A DNA stretch of 20,522 nt from an uncultured Nitrospinaceae bacterium (GTDB taxonomy: Bacteria; Nitrospinota; Nitrospinia; Nitrospinales; VA-1): NCBI GenBank assembly GCA_913043155.1, contig CAJWLY010000011.1, forward strand, positions 1-20,522. Direction: 5' to 3'. The notes under the pieces are model-generated. The model saw only the letters and a program-made list of their open reading frames with translations. It had not been told where the DNA came from and searched no databases. The position numbers and the translations under genes were made by a program. This document shows, in pieces, positions 1 through 7,415 of the stretch (the first letter of the stretch is position 1; every line of letters starts with the position of its first letter).

Positions 1-2
1 GA

Positions 3-1904
3 CTGTTGGAAGGGTGTAAGGGATTGACCAAGGGGTGGCCGGAGCAGGTGCTGACGATGCAGTCGAACTGGATCGGCAAAAGTTACGGTGCTGAGGTAGA
101 TTTTCAGGTGAAAGGGAAGGACGAATCGATCAGAGTTTTCACGACGCGGCCGGATACGCTTTACGGAGCAACGTTTATGGTTCTGGCGCCAGAGCATCCA
201 CTCACCTTTGTTTTGTCACGCGGTACGGAACAGGCAGAGTTGGTCGATGATTTCATAAAGAATGTGAAGCGGGAGGATAAGATTTCCCGCACCAGTGAGA
301 AGGGGGAAAAGGAGGGAGTTTTCACCGGAGCGTATGTGGTGAACCCGCTCAACGGCGAGGACATCCCTGTGTGGTCGGCGAATTTTGTGTTGATGGATTA
401 CGGAACGGGAGCGATCATGTCGGTTCCCGCTCATGACCAGCGCGATTTGGACTTCGCGCGCAAGTACGGCCTAACGGTGCGTGTGGTTATCGAACCGCCA
501 GAAGATTCCCTCGACGCGTTGACGATGACAGAGGCGTTTAGCGTCGATGGGACAATGGTGTGTTCGGATTCATTCGACGGGCTCTTCGGAAACGAGGCGC
601 GACGCAAGGTCTGCGACTATCTGGAAAAGAAGAAGCTTGGCAAGCCGACGGTGAATTACCGTCTGCGTGACTGGGGCGTGTCGCGCCAGAGATACTGGGG
701 CACGCCTATTCCTATTGTTCATTGCGATGATTGCGGTCTGATTCCGGTTCCGGAGAATCAGCTTCCAGTGAAGCTTCCGCTCGATGTAGAGCTTGGAGAT
801 CGTGGACGGTCGCCGCTGACGACGCTTGCTGAATTTATCGAGACAGAATGTCCAAAATGTAACAAGCCGGCGCGCCGGGAAACGGACACGCTGGATACGT
901 TTGTGTGCTCGTCCTGGTATTTCTACCGTTATACGTCTCCGCATAACAATCGGGCGGCGTTCGACAAGTACGACGCAGATTACTGGATGCCGGTCGACCA
1001 GTACATTGGTGGGATTGAGCACGCGATCCTGCACCTGCTTTATTCCAGGTTCTTTCATCTTGTATTCGAGGACATGGGTCTAGTGAAATCAGACGAGCCG
1101 TTTTCAAATTTACTCACGCAGGGGATGGTGATCAAGGACGGAGCGAAGATGTCGAAGTCAAAAGGCAACGTGGTGGATCCAGAAGAAATCATAGAAACCC
1201 ACGGGGCCGATACAGCACGGCTATTCATTTTATTTGCTGCTCCACCAATAAAGGACCTTGAATGGAGTAGCCAGGGCGTTGAGGGTTGTTCGCGCTTTCT
1301 GAAACGCGTCTGGCGCATATTCGAAGATTTTGTGGAAGAAATTAAAACCGCTAAATCCGTGTCAGAAGATTATGAGGCGGGTGCAAAGGAATTGCGCGAA
1401 TTGAGACGAATGGCTCATGTAACTATCCGTCGGGTGACGGAAGATATTCAGATCCGTATGCAGTTCAATACTGCTATTGCGGCGATCATGGAGCTGGTGA
1501 ATCATCTTTACAGTTTTCGCGATGAATGGACGTCTCTGAAAGAGAAGAGTGACGAAGCCCGGGCGGTGTTGCGGGAAGCGTTCGATATACTGATCCTTCT
1601 CCTTTCTCCTTTCGCACCGCATATTGCAGAGGAGATGTGGTCGCGGCTTGGATATGAGATGTCTCTGGGGTTTGTCTCGTGGCCGGTGTTTAACGAGGTG
1701 CTGACGCAGACCGAGGAGATGTTGATCGTGGTTCAGGTCAATGGTAAGGTGAGACACCGGATCATGGTGCCCACGAGCGCAGATGAAGAAGCCGTGAAGG
1801 CCCGGGTGTTGGACGATCCGAAGATTCGGGAACAAACAAAAGACAAAGAAGTGCGCAAGATCATTGTCGTTCCAGGAAAACTGGTCAACATCGTTGCGAA
1901 GTGA
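3..1904 (+). CDS. leuS: Leucyl-tRNA synthetase, 5'-truncated by window edge
   Basis: This class I aminoacyl-tRNA synthetase charges tRNA-Leu with leucine in the cytoplasm. The reading frame is open to the left edge, so the N-terminus carrying the HIGH motif lies outside the window. About 633 residues are visible, against a usual length of just over 800. The visible order is the end of the first catalytic half (GWPEQVLTMQSNWIGKS), the CP1 editing domain (TTRPDTLYGATF, then YGTGAIMSVPAHDQRD), a Cys-containing insert (HCDDCG, ECPKCN), the second catalytic half (DQYIGGIEHAILHLLYSRFF), the KMSKS loop (GAKMSKSKGNVVDP near nt 1140-1180), the anticodon-binding helical bundle and the C-terminal VNGKVRHRI domain. 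Its TGA stop overlaps the GTG start of the next gene by 3 nt within GTGA, which suggests translational coupling. Identification is very secure. Confidence 0.98.
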   Translation: MLEGCKGLTKGWPEQVLTMQSNWIGKSYGAEVDFQVKGKDESIRVFTTRPDTLYGATFMVLAPEHPLTFVLSRGTEQAELVDDFIKNVKREDKISRTSEKGEKEGVFTGAYVVNPLNGEDIPVWSANFVLMDYGTGAIMSVPAHDQRDLDFARKYGLTVRVVIEPPEDSLDALTMTEAFSVDGTMVCSDSFDGLFGNEARRKVCDYLEKKKLGKPTVNYRLRDWGVSRQRYWGTPIPIVHCDDCGLIPVPENQLPVKLPLDVELGDRGRSPLTTLAEFIETECPKCNKPARRETDTLDTFVCSSWYFYRYTSPHNNRAAFDKYDADYWMPVDQYIGGIEHAILHLLYSRFFHLVFEDMGLVKSDEPFSNLLTQGMVIKDGAKMSKSKGNVVDPEEIIETHGADTARLFILFAAPPIKDLEWSSQGVEGCSRFLKRVWRIFEDFVEEIKTAKSVSEDYEAGAKELRELRRMAHVTIRRVTEDIQIRMQFNTAIAAIMELVNHLYSFRDEWTSLKEKSDEARAVLREAFDILILLLSPFAPHIAEEMWSRLGYEMSLGFVSWPVFNEVLTQTEEMLIVVQVNGKVRHRIMVPTSADEEAVKARVLDDPKIREQTKDKEVRKIIVVPGKLVNIVAK

Positions 1905-2428
1905 AAAATATGAAAGTACGCCAGGGCATCCTTTGCGCTCTCACGTTTTGCTTTGCGATTGCCGGGTGCGGATACCACCTTGCGGGTCACAGCTCGTCGC
2001 TCCCTTCTCACATCCACACGATTGCGATTCCCGTATTTAAAAATAGTTCTTCCCAGCCCAATATTCATCGCGAGCTTACCAGTATCATCCGTCGGAAATT
2101 CATCACCGACGGGCGGCTCAAGGTGGTGGACCGCAGAAAAGCCGATCTTTTGCTGAGCGGCACCTTGGTCTCTTACGACCTGCGCGTGGTTGCTTTCAGC
2201 GGCACGGACGCGGCTTCGGAATATATCGTTCAACTAGGGGTCCAGGTTAAAGCGGTAGACCGTGTTAAAAGGAGGACATTTTTGAAACAACAGAATTTCA
2301 CCACTAAATGGGATTACCAGACGACATCGGATGTGATCGATTCGGAAACGGCTCGGTTTGCCGCGCTTGAGGAAGCTTATGAAGACCTAGCCGACCGGCT
2401 AGTCAGCATCATTGTCGAACAATTTTGA
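1901..2428 (+). CDS. lptE: LptE-like LPS-assembly lipoprotein
   Basis: The 175-residue product looks like the outer-membrane lipoprotein that plugs the LptD barrel and helps place LPS on the cell surface. A short basic start is followed by a hydrophobic segment and a lipobox, IAGC, with the lipidated Cys at about residue 23. The CGYHLAG sequence directly after it is typical of the LptE (RlpB) family. The remainder fits the family's alpha/beta fold, with conserved-looking stretches IAIPVFKN and LLLSGTL. The start is GTG at 1901, inside the leuS stop (GTGA). ATG at 1910 is an alternative and would keep the signal peptide. The neighbouring order leuS-lptE-holA is common in Gram-negative bacteria and strengthens the call. 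It is probably co-transcribed with leuS. Confidence 0.88.
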   Translation: MKNMKVRQGILCALTFCFAIAGCGYHLAGHSSSLPSHIHTIAIPVFKNSSSQPNIHRELTSIIRRKFITDGRLKVVDRRKADLLLSGTLVSYDLRVVAFSGTDAASEYIVQLGVQVKAVDRVKRRTFLKQQNFTTKWDYQTTSDVIDSETARFAALEEAYEDLADRLVSIIVEQF

Positions 2429-2438
2429 TTTCTCTACT

Positions 2439-3437
2439 ATGACTGTCAACGAAATTCTTCATGATATTGAGAAAGGGGAGATTGGTCCGTTCTATTTTCT
2501 TTATGGGGCTGAAAGTTTCTATCGTGTCGAAATTGTTCGGGCTCTCACCCAACAATTGATCACGCCGGATAACCAGGACTTCAATCTAGAACATTTCGAG
2601 GCCCGGGAAACTGCGCTGGGCGACTGGCTGGGTGCGGCGCGGACCCTCTCGTTCATGGGGGGGACCAAGCTTGTGGTAGTGCGCAACCTGCACGAAACCA
2701 CGCTGGAAGATACCGAGGCGCAAATGCTTCTCGATTACGCTGCCAATCCAACTCCCGACTCCTGCCTCGTGATCACTACGGACAAGGCGGACCGGAAAAG
2801 AAAACTTTTTAAAACCCTCACTGCGATCGCTGGAGCGGTATCCTGCGAAGAGCCGCATGAAGCCGGACTCATCCCTTGGGTCAAGCGGCGTGCTCGGTCT
2901 ATGGGATACGAATTGCAGGCGGAGGCAGCACGAAAAATGGTGGATCGGGTCGGACCCAAACCGGGAATCCTAGCCCAGGAACTGGAGAAGGTGATTACGT
3001 ACGCAGGAAAATCGAAAACGGTCAATGGAGAGATGGTGGCAGAGTTGGTCGGGGAGATAAAAGTGGCAAACGCCTTCGCACTTACCGAGGCGTTGAAGGA
3101 AAGGAGATCGGAGAAGGCTCTATGTTTGTTGCGCAATCAACTCGACCACGGGGAAGAGCCGCTTAAAATTCTAGGCCTGATAGCATGGCAGTTTCGCACT
3201 TTATGGGAAGTGAAATGTCACGAGGCAAGAAAGCTGGGACCGCGGAAAATTGCGGAACTGATGGGAGCAAAACCCTTCATGGTGGAAAAGGCTCTGCAGC
3301 ACACAAAAAACTTCAGTCAAGAAACGTTGAAAAACGGCCTCAAGAATCTGTTTGAAGCCGATCTGGAACTGAAAACCTCCGGAAAGGATCCGCAGGGTGT
3401 ACTAGAATCGCTGCTTCTGAAGTTGTGCTCAGGTTGA
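2439..3437 (+). CDS. holA: DNA polymerase III delta subunit
   Basis: This is the clamp-loader delta subunit, which opens the beta sliding clamp during replication. At about 332 residues it has the usual family length. The N-terminal AAA+-like domain begins GPFYFLYGAESFYRVEIV, followed by GGTKLVVVRNLHE and LVITTDKADRKRKLFK. The middle and collar helices contain NAFALTEALKERRSEKAL, LGLIAWQFRTLWEV and a C-terminal DLELKTSGKDP block, all typical of HolA. I chose ATG 2439, 10 nt after the lptE stop. An in-frame TTG at 2412 would overlap lptE by 17 nt and add nine residues. Neither has a convincing Shine-Dalgarno, so the start is uncertain. It forms an operon with leuS and lptE. Confidence 0.93.
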   Translation: MTVNEILHDIEKGEIGPFYFLYGAESFYRVEIVRALTQQLITPDNQDFNLEHFEARETALGDWLGAARTLSFMGGTKLVVVRNLHETTLEDTEAQMLLDYAANPTPDSCLVITTDKADRKRKLFKTLTAIAGAVSCEEPHEAGLIPWVKRRARSMGYELQAEAARKMVDRVGPKPGILAQELEKVITYAGKSKTVNGEMVAELVGEIKVANAFALTEALKERRSEKALCLLRNQLDHGEEPLKILGLIAWQFRTLWEVKCHEARKLGPRKIAELMGAKPFMVEKALQHTKNFSQETLKNGLKNLFEADLELKTSGKDPQGVLESLLLKLCSG

Positions 3438-3509
3438 AATGGTAGCTTGTGAGCTTTTCCTGATAAGACTTTCTAGGAATTAGAGGTGGTTGCTGCTTGC
3501 AGATGGTGT

Positions 3510-3782
3510 TTAGGCCGAGGCTGAAGCTTGGTGTGCTTTTCTGGCAATCCCGGCAATTTTGCGGGAAGCGGCACGCTTATGGATTGCTCCCTTAGAAGCG
3601 GCTTTCGAGATGGCTCGGGATGCCATTTTCAACGCGCTCTGAGCACCGTCCTTGTTCTCCGCGCTCACTTCAGCGAGTGCATCTTTGATCGCGTTTTTAA
3701 TATGCGTTCGTCCTACCTTGTTTCGTTCGTTCCGCTTTACGTTTTGCCGGTTGCGTTTGAGCGCAGACTTGTGGTTGGCCAA
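3510..3782 (-). CDS. rpsT: 30S ribosomal protein S20, UUG start
   Basis: S20 is a small basic primary 16S rRNA-binding protein of the 30S subunit. The 90-residue product begins MANHKSALKRNRQNVKRNER, which is diagnostic, and is rich in Lys, Arg and Ala throughout. The start codon is TTG (complement of 3780-3782) with an AGGAG Shine-Dalgarno six bases upstream. No ATG could serve, because the family N-terminus begins exactly here. Escherichia coli rpsT also starts with UUG, where the weak codon takes part in autogenous control, so similar feedback is possible here. The gene stands alone, convergent to holA, with its own promoter at 3834-3863. No clear intrinsic terminator is visible in the 72 nt separating it from holA. 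Confidence 0.97.
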   Translation of the reverse strand: MANHKSALKRNRQNVKRNERNKVGRTHIKNAIKDALAEVSAENKDGAQSALKMASRAISKAASKGAIHKRAASRKIAGIARKAHQASASA

Positions 3783-3833
3783 GGAAATCTCCTATATAGA
3801 AAAAGGTCTATCCCTGTATAAGGGGAATCCCGG

Positions 3834-3863
3834 ATTATGCTTTATTTGAGTTGAGCTTGTCAA
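3834..3863 (-). promoter_or_regulatory. sigma70-type promoter for rpsT
   Basis: On the minus strand a perfect -35 box TTGACA (complement of 3858-3863) is followed after 18 nt by CATAAT (complement of 3834-3839), a five-of-six match to TATAAT. Transcription would start around 3825-3828, leaving a leader of about 45 nt before the UUG start of rpsT, which is enough to hold the Shine-Dalgarno. This is the best conventional promoter in the window and fits a strongly expressed ribosomal protein gene. Confidence 0.75.
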
Positions 3864-3976
3864 GGATAGATAGGTCCGGTCCGGAAAAGGATTGCCTCGA
3901 AGTTTCTGAAAGCCTCCCATCAAGACGCCGAAAATATCCTGTATTTTAAATAAGTTGGCTACGCTTACGAACGCGG

Positions 3977-4333
3977 TTATTCTCGGTTTAAATATTTTTT
4001 AAGTAAGCCCGATTCAAGAATAGTTTTGTTTCCGTTTGCGAATTTGCGGGCCAACTCGAAACGCTCTTTTGCTCGTTTTTCCTCGCTTCTTTGGTGAAGC
4101 ATTAACGCAATATTGAAATGAATTTCTCCCGTTGAGTTGTCCGCTACACTCGCTTGAGTGAATTCAAGTAGGGCATCAAAATACCTGCCTTTTTCATAGT
4201 GCGAAAGTCCCCGATCGTTGTGAATTTTTGCCGAAGGTTCTGCGCCTGGAGGCAGGGTTAATGGGGGTTCGCTGTCTCTTGAACAGTTAGTGAGGGTAAG
4301 TACCAATGCGAGAATCAAAATAATTTTTTTCAT
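3977..4333 (-). CDS. Small TPR-containing lipoprotein
   Basis: A 118-residue predicted lipoprotein. It opens MKKIILILALVLTLTNC, a short signal peptide whose Cys17 is the likely lipidation site. The -1 residue is Asn, which is tolerated but unusual where Gly, Ala or Ser is normal. After a Pro-rich linker, two helix-turn-helix units resemble tetratricopeptide repeats: HNDRGLSHYEKGRYFDALLE and IHFNIALMLHQRSEEKRAKE. Such proteins usually act as envelope-located scaffolds, but no partner can be named. I prefer ATG 4333 over the in-frame TTG 4339 two codons upstream. Shine-Dalgarno is weak for both. It is a lone minus-strand gene of moderately low GC. Confidence 0.72.
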   Translation of the reverse strand: MKKIILILALVLTLTNCSRDSEPPLTLPPGAEPSAKIHNDRGLSHYEKGRYFDALLEFTQASVADNSTGEIHFNIALMLHQRSEEKRAKERFELARKFANGNKTILESGLLKKYLNRE

Positions 4334-4381
4334 CGTCAAATTCTAAACCGATGGATCGCGTCTAAGGAAGAGTTCAAAAGA

Positions 4382-4720
4382 TCAGTTGAGGCCGTAGGTG
4401 GACGGGTAGTGCAAGGGTTTGCTTAAATAGTACTTGTGCCGGATATAGGCGGAATAAAAATTTATAATTCCATCTTTAAAAGTGGGAAATGGGGTGTGGC
4501 CGTATTTTCCCAAGGCATAGCCCAGATAATAAAAATACCTTACGACTTGATTGGGTATCATCGTGAAATTGAAGTTAAACGCAGTTCCAAAGTCCCTAAA
4601 GTAGCCCCATATCGATAAAACTTCAAAGCTTATTTCTCCGCGAAAGGAAAAGATCCTGTGTCCGGAGACCGCGCTAGAAATGGACAGCGTGTTTGGGCCC
4701 CGCCCTATTTTGGTTTGCAT
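4382..4720 (-). CDS. Unidentified ORF, possibly a gene remnant
   Basis: I do not recognise this 112-residue product. It is aromatic-rich, especially in the C-terminal half (VVRYFYYLGYALGKYG, FKDGIINFYSAYIRHKYYL), with no signal peptide or clear motif. It lies in the same frame as the phosphorylase gene upstream. Reading past that gene's TGA stop continues open through about 18 codons to this ATG, so it could be a 3' remnant of a larger gene or a once-fused extension. The AGGGG before the ATG sits only 2-3 nt away, which is poor spacing. It may be a real small gene, a remnant or a chance open frame. Confidence 0.35.
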   Translation of the reverse strand: MQTKIGRGPNTLSISSAVSGHRIFSFRGEISFEVLSIWGYFRDFGTAFNFNFTMIPNQVVRYFYYLGYALGKYGHTPFPTFKDGIINFYSAYIRHKYYLSKPLHYPSTYGLN

Positions 4721-4774
4721 TTCCCCTTGCGGTTCCTGATTGCCACAAGTTGGGGGGATACGCTCCCTGCTGTC

Positions 4775-5674
4775 TCAAGCTGGGCTCACCCAGTTACGCC
4801 AGTCGTCGTCGATCATTCCCTTATCCTTATACCGCTGCATGGCTTTCTTGCACTGGCAGGTGCGGTCGCATTCCGCAAGTTTCGTAAGTGCGGCTGCAAG
4901 AATGCGGGGAAAGCGGGAAACCGATTCTTGAACCTGACTGCGCTCTTGTTCGTTCTGCATACCTTCAAACAGTTGGCCTGCCTCAAATTTCCGGTCGGCA
5001 ACGCCTTCGGCATAGTTGGTGAGATAGCAAACAGGTGCGTAGCATATCTCCAGTTCGCGGGCGAGAAACGTTTCCGGAGCCAGCGTCATCCCCACCAGGT
5101 CCCCGCCGGTCAAACGAAACTTCCGAATTTCGGCCGGGGTTTCCAGGCGCGGGCCCTCGGTACACACATAGATCGCTTCTTCGTAATGGGAAAATCCGAG
5201 TGAATGCAGGGAATCATGCGTCATCTGGCGGATTTGCGGGCAGAAGGGTTCGTTCTGGCGTATGAATCCGATTCCCCGGTTCTTGAAAAACGTGGTTTCC
5301 CGCGTTCGCGTTTCATCAATAATGTCGTGGGGTAAAACATAATCGCCCGGCTTGAAGGCGGTATTGATGATGCCGGGACCAGACCATGAAACAATGCGCT
5401 CGACACCGCATGCCTTAAGTGCGTAAATGTTGGCGCGGTAATTTACGAAGGGGGCGGTTATGGAATAGTCTTTTTCCCCGTGCCGGGATAGGAAAACATA
5501 CTCCAACTCGCCGGCACGGAAGCGATGGATCGGGGCGCTCTCTCCAAACGGGGTCTCGATTGTCGTGCAGGCCTGCTCTCTGCCAAGAACGTCTTCGGCG
5601 AGAAGGTTGTAGGCGCCGCTTCCGCCGATTACGCCTAGCGGAACGGAAAACGGAGAATATGTTTTTATGTTCAT
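4775..5674 (-). CDS. MTAP/PNP-family nucleoside phosphorylase
   Basis: The 299-residue product belongs to the trimeric purine nucleoside phosphorylase family, nearest to S-methyl-5'-thioadenosine phosphorylase. These enzymes cleave methylthioadenosine or purine nucleosides with phosphate and feed methionine or purine salvage. Visible motifs are the phosphate-binding loop PLGVIGGSGAY (residues 12-22), VNYRANIYALKACGVERIVS, CTEGPRLETPAEIR and GGDLVGMTLAPE. Two things are odd. The usual HG-x-H-x-x-PPH block reads RHGEKDYSITAPF, and the purine-recognition loop reads TNYAEG (Asn220) where classical MTAP has TDYD, so 6-oxopurine substrates such as methylthioinosine or hypoxanthine nucleosides are plausible. 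A C-terminal Cys-containing tail (CDRTCQC) is extra. I chose ATG 5674; ATG 5719 would overlap the upstream gene by 26 nt. The gene lies 19 nt downstream of the gamma-carbonic-anhydrase gene and is probably co-transcribed with it. Confidence 0.85.
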   Translation of the reverse strand: MNIKTYSPFSVPLGVIGGSGAYNLLAEDVLGREQACTTIETPFGESAPIHRFRAGELEYVFLSRHGEKDYSITAPFVNYRANIYALKACGVERIVSWSGPGIINTAFKPGDYVLPHDIIDETRTRETTFFKNRGIGFIRQNEPFCPQIRQMTHDSLHSLGFSHYEEAIYVCTEGPRLETPAEIRKFRLTGGDLVGMTLAPETFLARELEICYAPVCYLTNYAEGVADRKFEAGQLFEGMQNEQERSQVQESVSRFPRILAAALTKLAECDRTCQCKKAMQRYKDKGMIDDDWRNWVSPA

Positions 5675-5693
5675 GTTTGTTGTACCGTTATCA

Positions 5694-6200
5694 TCACTCC
5701 AGGTATGACTGGATGTCATCTACATAATGGCTGGCCGAGTCGCGGATAGAGTGGATTTCATCCTCGGTAAGAGGCCGCTTGACTTTTGCCGGTGATCCAA
5801 GGACCATGCTCTTGGGAGGGACGATGGTACGGGGTGTTATCAGCGAACCTGCGCCGACAATACAGGCCTCACCTATTTCCGCACCGTCCATAACTACGGC
5901 ACCCATTCCGATTAAGCAACGTGACCCGATCGTACAGGCATGAAGTGTTACGCCGTGTCCGACCGTTACCTCATCTCCCACGATCAGGGGATATTTTCCC
6001 CGCGCGACGTGAAGGATGCACCCGTCCTGGATATTTGTTCTCCTACCGATTCGGATGTGATTGACGTCGCCACGAACCACTGCGTTGAACCATACACTGC
6101 TTTCATCGCCGATCACCACATCGCCGATCACTTGGGCGCTGTCTACGATATAGGCCGATGAGGCGATCAGAGGTTTCTTGCCCTTATGCAGTACAATCAT
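5694..6200 (-). CDS. Gamma-carbonic-anhydrase-like hexapeptide protein
   Basis: A 168-residue left-handed beta-helix protein of the gamma-carbonic anhydrase / YrdA family. Repeated hexapeptide rungs run through the whole sequence (VIGDVVIGDESSVWFNAVVR, then IRIGRRTNIQDGCILHV). The three metal-binding histidines appear in CILHV and in VGHGVTLHAC. The conserved RGD and NIQDG segments are present, and the C-terminus PPKSMVLGSPAKVKRPLTE is typical of the family. Many members have no measurable carbonic anhydrase activity, so the reaction is uncertain. Start is ATG 6200 with no obvious Shine-Dalgarno. An AT-rich dyad lies 52 nt upstream. It is followed closely by the nucleoside phosphorylase gene. 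Confidence 0.9.
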   Translation of the reverse strand: MIVLHKGKKPLIASSAYIVDSAQVIGDVVIGDESSVWFNAVVRGDVNHIRIGRRTNIQDGCILHVARGKYPLIVGDEVTVGHGVTLHACTIGSRCLIGMGAVVMDGAEIGEACIVGAGSLITPRTIVPPKSMVLGSPAKVKRPLTEDEIHSIRDSASHYVDDIQSYLE

Positions 6201-6618
6201 ATGCGGGATACTTAGTTCGACGAGCCATTTTTAGAAAAATATTCATGTCCCAGAATTTATAATTGTAAATTCTTTATGTGTCCTGCGAGTTTCCTCTCGG
6301 CATGAGCACCACTTCCCAACCCAGCAATTTGCCCCCTAGGCTCCCTTAACTTTTGGCCGTTCGTTGAAGAATTTTTTTTCTTTTTGCCGAGGGATCGGTG
6401 ATGGTCTGCCTGTTTGCCTTGCATCTTTTTACCGAAACAAAGACCTTGCCGTATGTTCAGCCCCTGACACGTTGCTTTACTACCTATGGTCAAACTGGAA
6501 TTAGAGGATTATCGTAAAAAATACGCTGGATGTCATTAACAAAGCACTAGGGCTGGATAAGGAGCTCACACCTTGGTTCCAGGTTTCGCTTCACTACCCA
6601 ACTTCTAAAATGGTTTGG
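6201..6618. other. 418-bp spacer with a weak basic ORF
   Basis: No confident gene is present. On the minus strand, 6257-6493 (TTG start, no Shine-Dalgarno) encodes 78 Lys/Arg-rich residues with a KKKKN run and ends HAERKLAGHIKNLQL. It could be a small basic protein, but nothing identifies it. On the plus strand, 6486-6539 (18 codons from ATG, including the stop) and an open stretch to 6627 in another frame, ending YPTSKMVWLV, look faintly protein-like, as if frameshifted gene debris. An A/T-rich tract lies at about 6370-6385. I do not see a riboswitch or RNA gene that I can name. Confidence 0.4.
6252..6273. promoter_or_regulatory. AT-rich perfect inverted repeat upstream of gamma-CA gene
   Basis: AGAATTTA, a six-base centre, then TAAATTCT form a perfect 8-bp dyad 52 nt upstream of the start of the gamma-carbonic-anhydrase-like gene. 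The stem is too AT-rich to be a good terminator, and its position suits an operator for a dimeric regulator. No clear promoter could be fixed next to it, so the role is inferred only from location. Confidence 0.35.
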
Positions 6619-7368
6619 CTAGTTTAGAGATGGCTGACGTTTTTCCCGAATCGCTTCACGACTTTTTTGCGCAAGGGCTCTCCGGTCTGTTTCCTTGCGC
6701 AAGGGTTGAAGGATATCTACTGTTACGTCTAGGCGGGGATTTTTGAGGAGATCCAGGACGTGGGTCATGAAATCCTTGTGGTACCAGCAGGCGATGGACG
6801 GATGGTTTTTGTCGTGATAGCTGATGGCCACGGGAACCACCGGACGTTTTGCCTGGATCGCCGCCTCAAAGTGGGAAGACTTGAAGGGTAATATATCACT
6901 TCCGTCAGTCGCTCGGGCCTCGGGAAACAGGACCACGGAGCACCCGGCTTCCAGCCGCTCGCGGATGCCGGTGATGGTCGCTTTCACCTGCTGTTTTCGG
7001 TTTCGGTTGACAAAGAGTGTCCCTCCTAGCCGGGTCAACCAGCCCATAAGAGGCCAGTGCTCGATCTCCGCCTTGGACACGAAGAAAGCGGGAAAGCAGG
7101 AACCGATTACGAAAATATCCGGTGTTCCAACATGATTGGAGACGATGAGTGACCCAGGAAGAACTTCGGTCATTGTTGTTTTTCGGATGTGAATGTTGAG
7201 CCAGAAACACGAACACCGAGCCCACAGCCGGGTGAAAAAGACAATGGCACGGTAATGTGCTTTTCGCGCCGGGAAAAAAATGGCTAGAAGTGCCAGGCCG
7301 ATTAACCCGAATACGGTGTAGGTCAGGATAATTCCTGCAGTTCGTAAAATTGCCAGTAGATAACCCAA
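6619..7368 (-). CDS. PlsC-like acyltransferase (1-acyl-glycerol-3-phosphate type)
   Basis: The 249-residue membrane-bound enzyme belongs to the PlsC/LPLAT family, which transfers acyl chains to lysophosphatidic acid or related acceptors in inner-membrane lipid synthesis. One N-terminal hydrophobic helix (about residues 10-32) anchors it. The catalytic H-x4-D motif is NHVGTPD, motif II is GTLFVNRNR, and motif III reads FPEARATDG, a variant of the usual FPEGTR. VVPVAI is the final block. The exact acceptor is not determined; ornithine-lipid or lysophosphatidate acylation are both possible. The start is TTG at 7368 (complement) preceded by AGGGG seven bases upstream. The gene follows the SGNH-like gene after 47 nt, probably as the last gene of that run. 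Confidence 0.85.
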   Translation of the reverse strand: MGYLLAILRTAGIILTYTVFGLIGLALLAIFFPARKAHYRAIVFFTRLWARCSCFWLNIHIRKTTMTEVLPGSLIVSNHVGTPDIFVIGSCFPAFFVSKAEIEHWPLMGWLTRLGGTLFVNRNRKQQVKATITGIRERLEAGCSVVLFPEARATDGSDILPFKSSHFEAAIQAKRPVVPVAISYHDKNHPSIACWYHKDFMTHVLDLLKNPRLDVTVDILQPLRKETDRRALAQKSREAIREKRQPSLN

Positions 7369-7415
7369 ATAGATACCCCTAAAAACTAAATTCCGAGGTG
7401 TTCTTATTATGGTTT

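Noticed and set aside
4658..5203. 181-codon plus-strand open frame opposite the phosphorylase gene
   Set aside because: Antisense shadow of a well-supported gene; composition is not protein-like and no start signal is seen.
6280..6400. Possible riboswitch on the minus strand (GGGGGCAA and AAACTCGCAGGACA stretches)
   Set aside because: Some words resemble glycine-riboswitch segments, but the order, pairing stems and a downstream glycine-related gene are missing.
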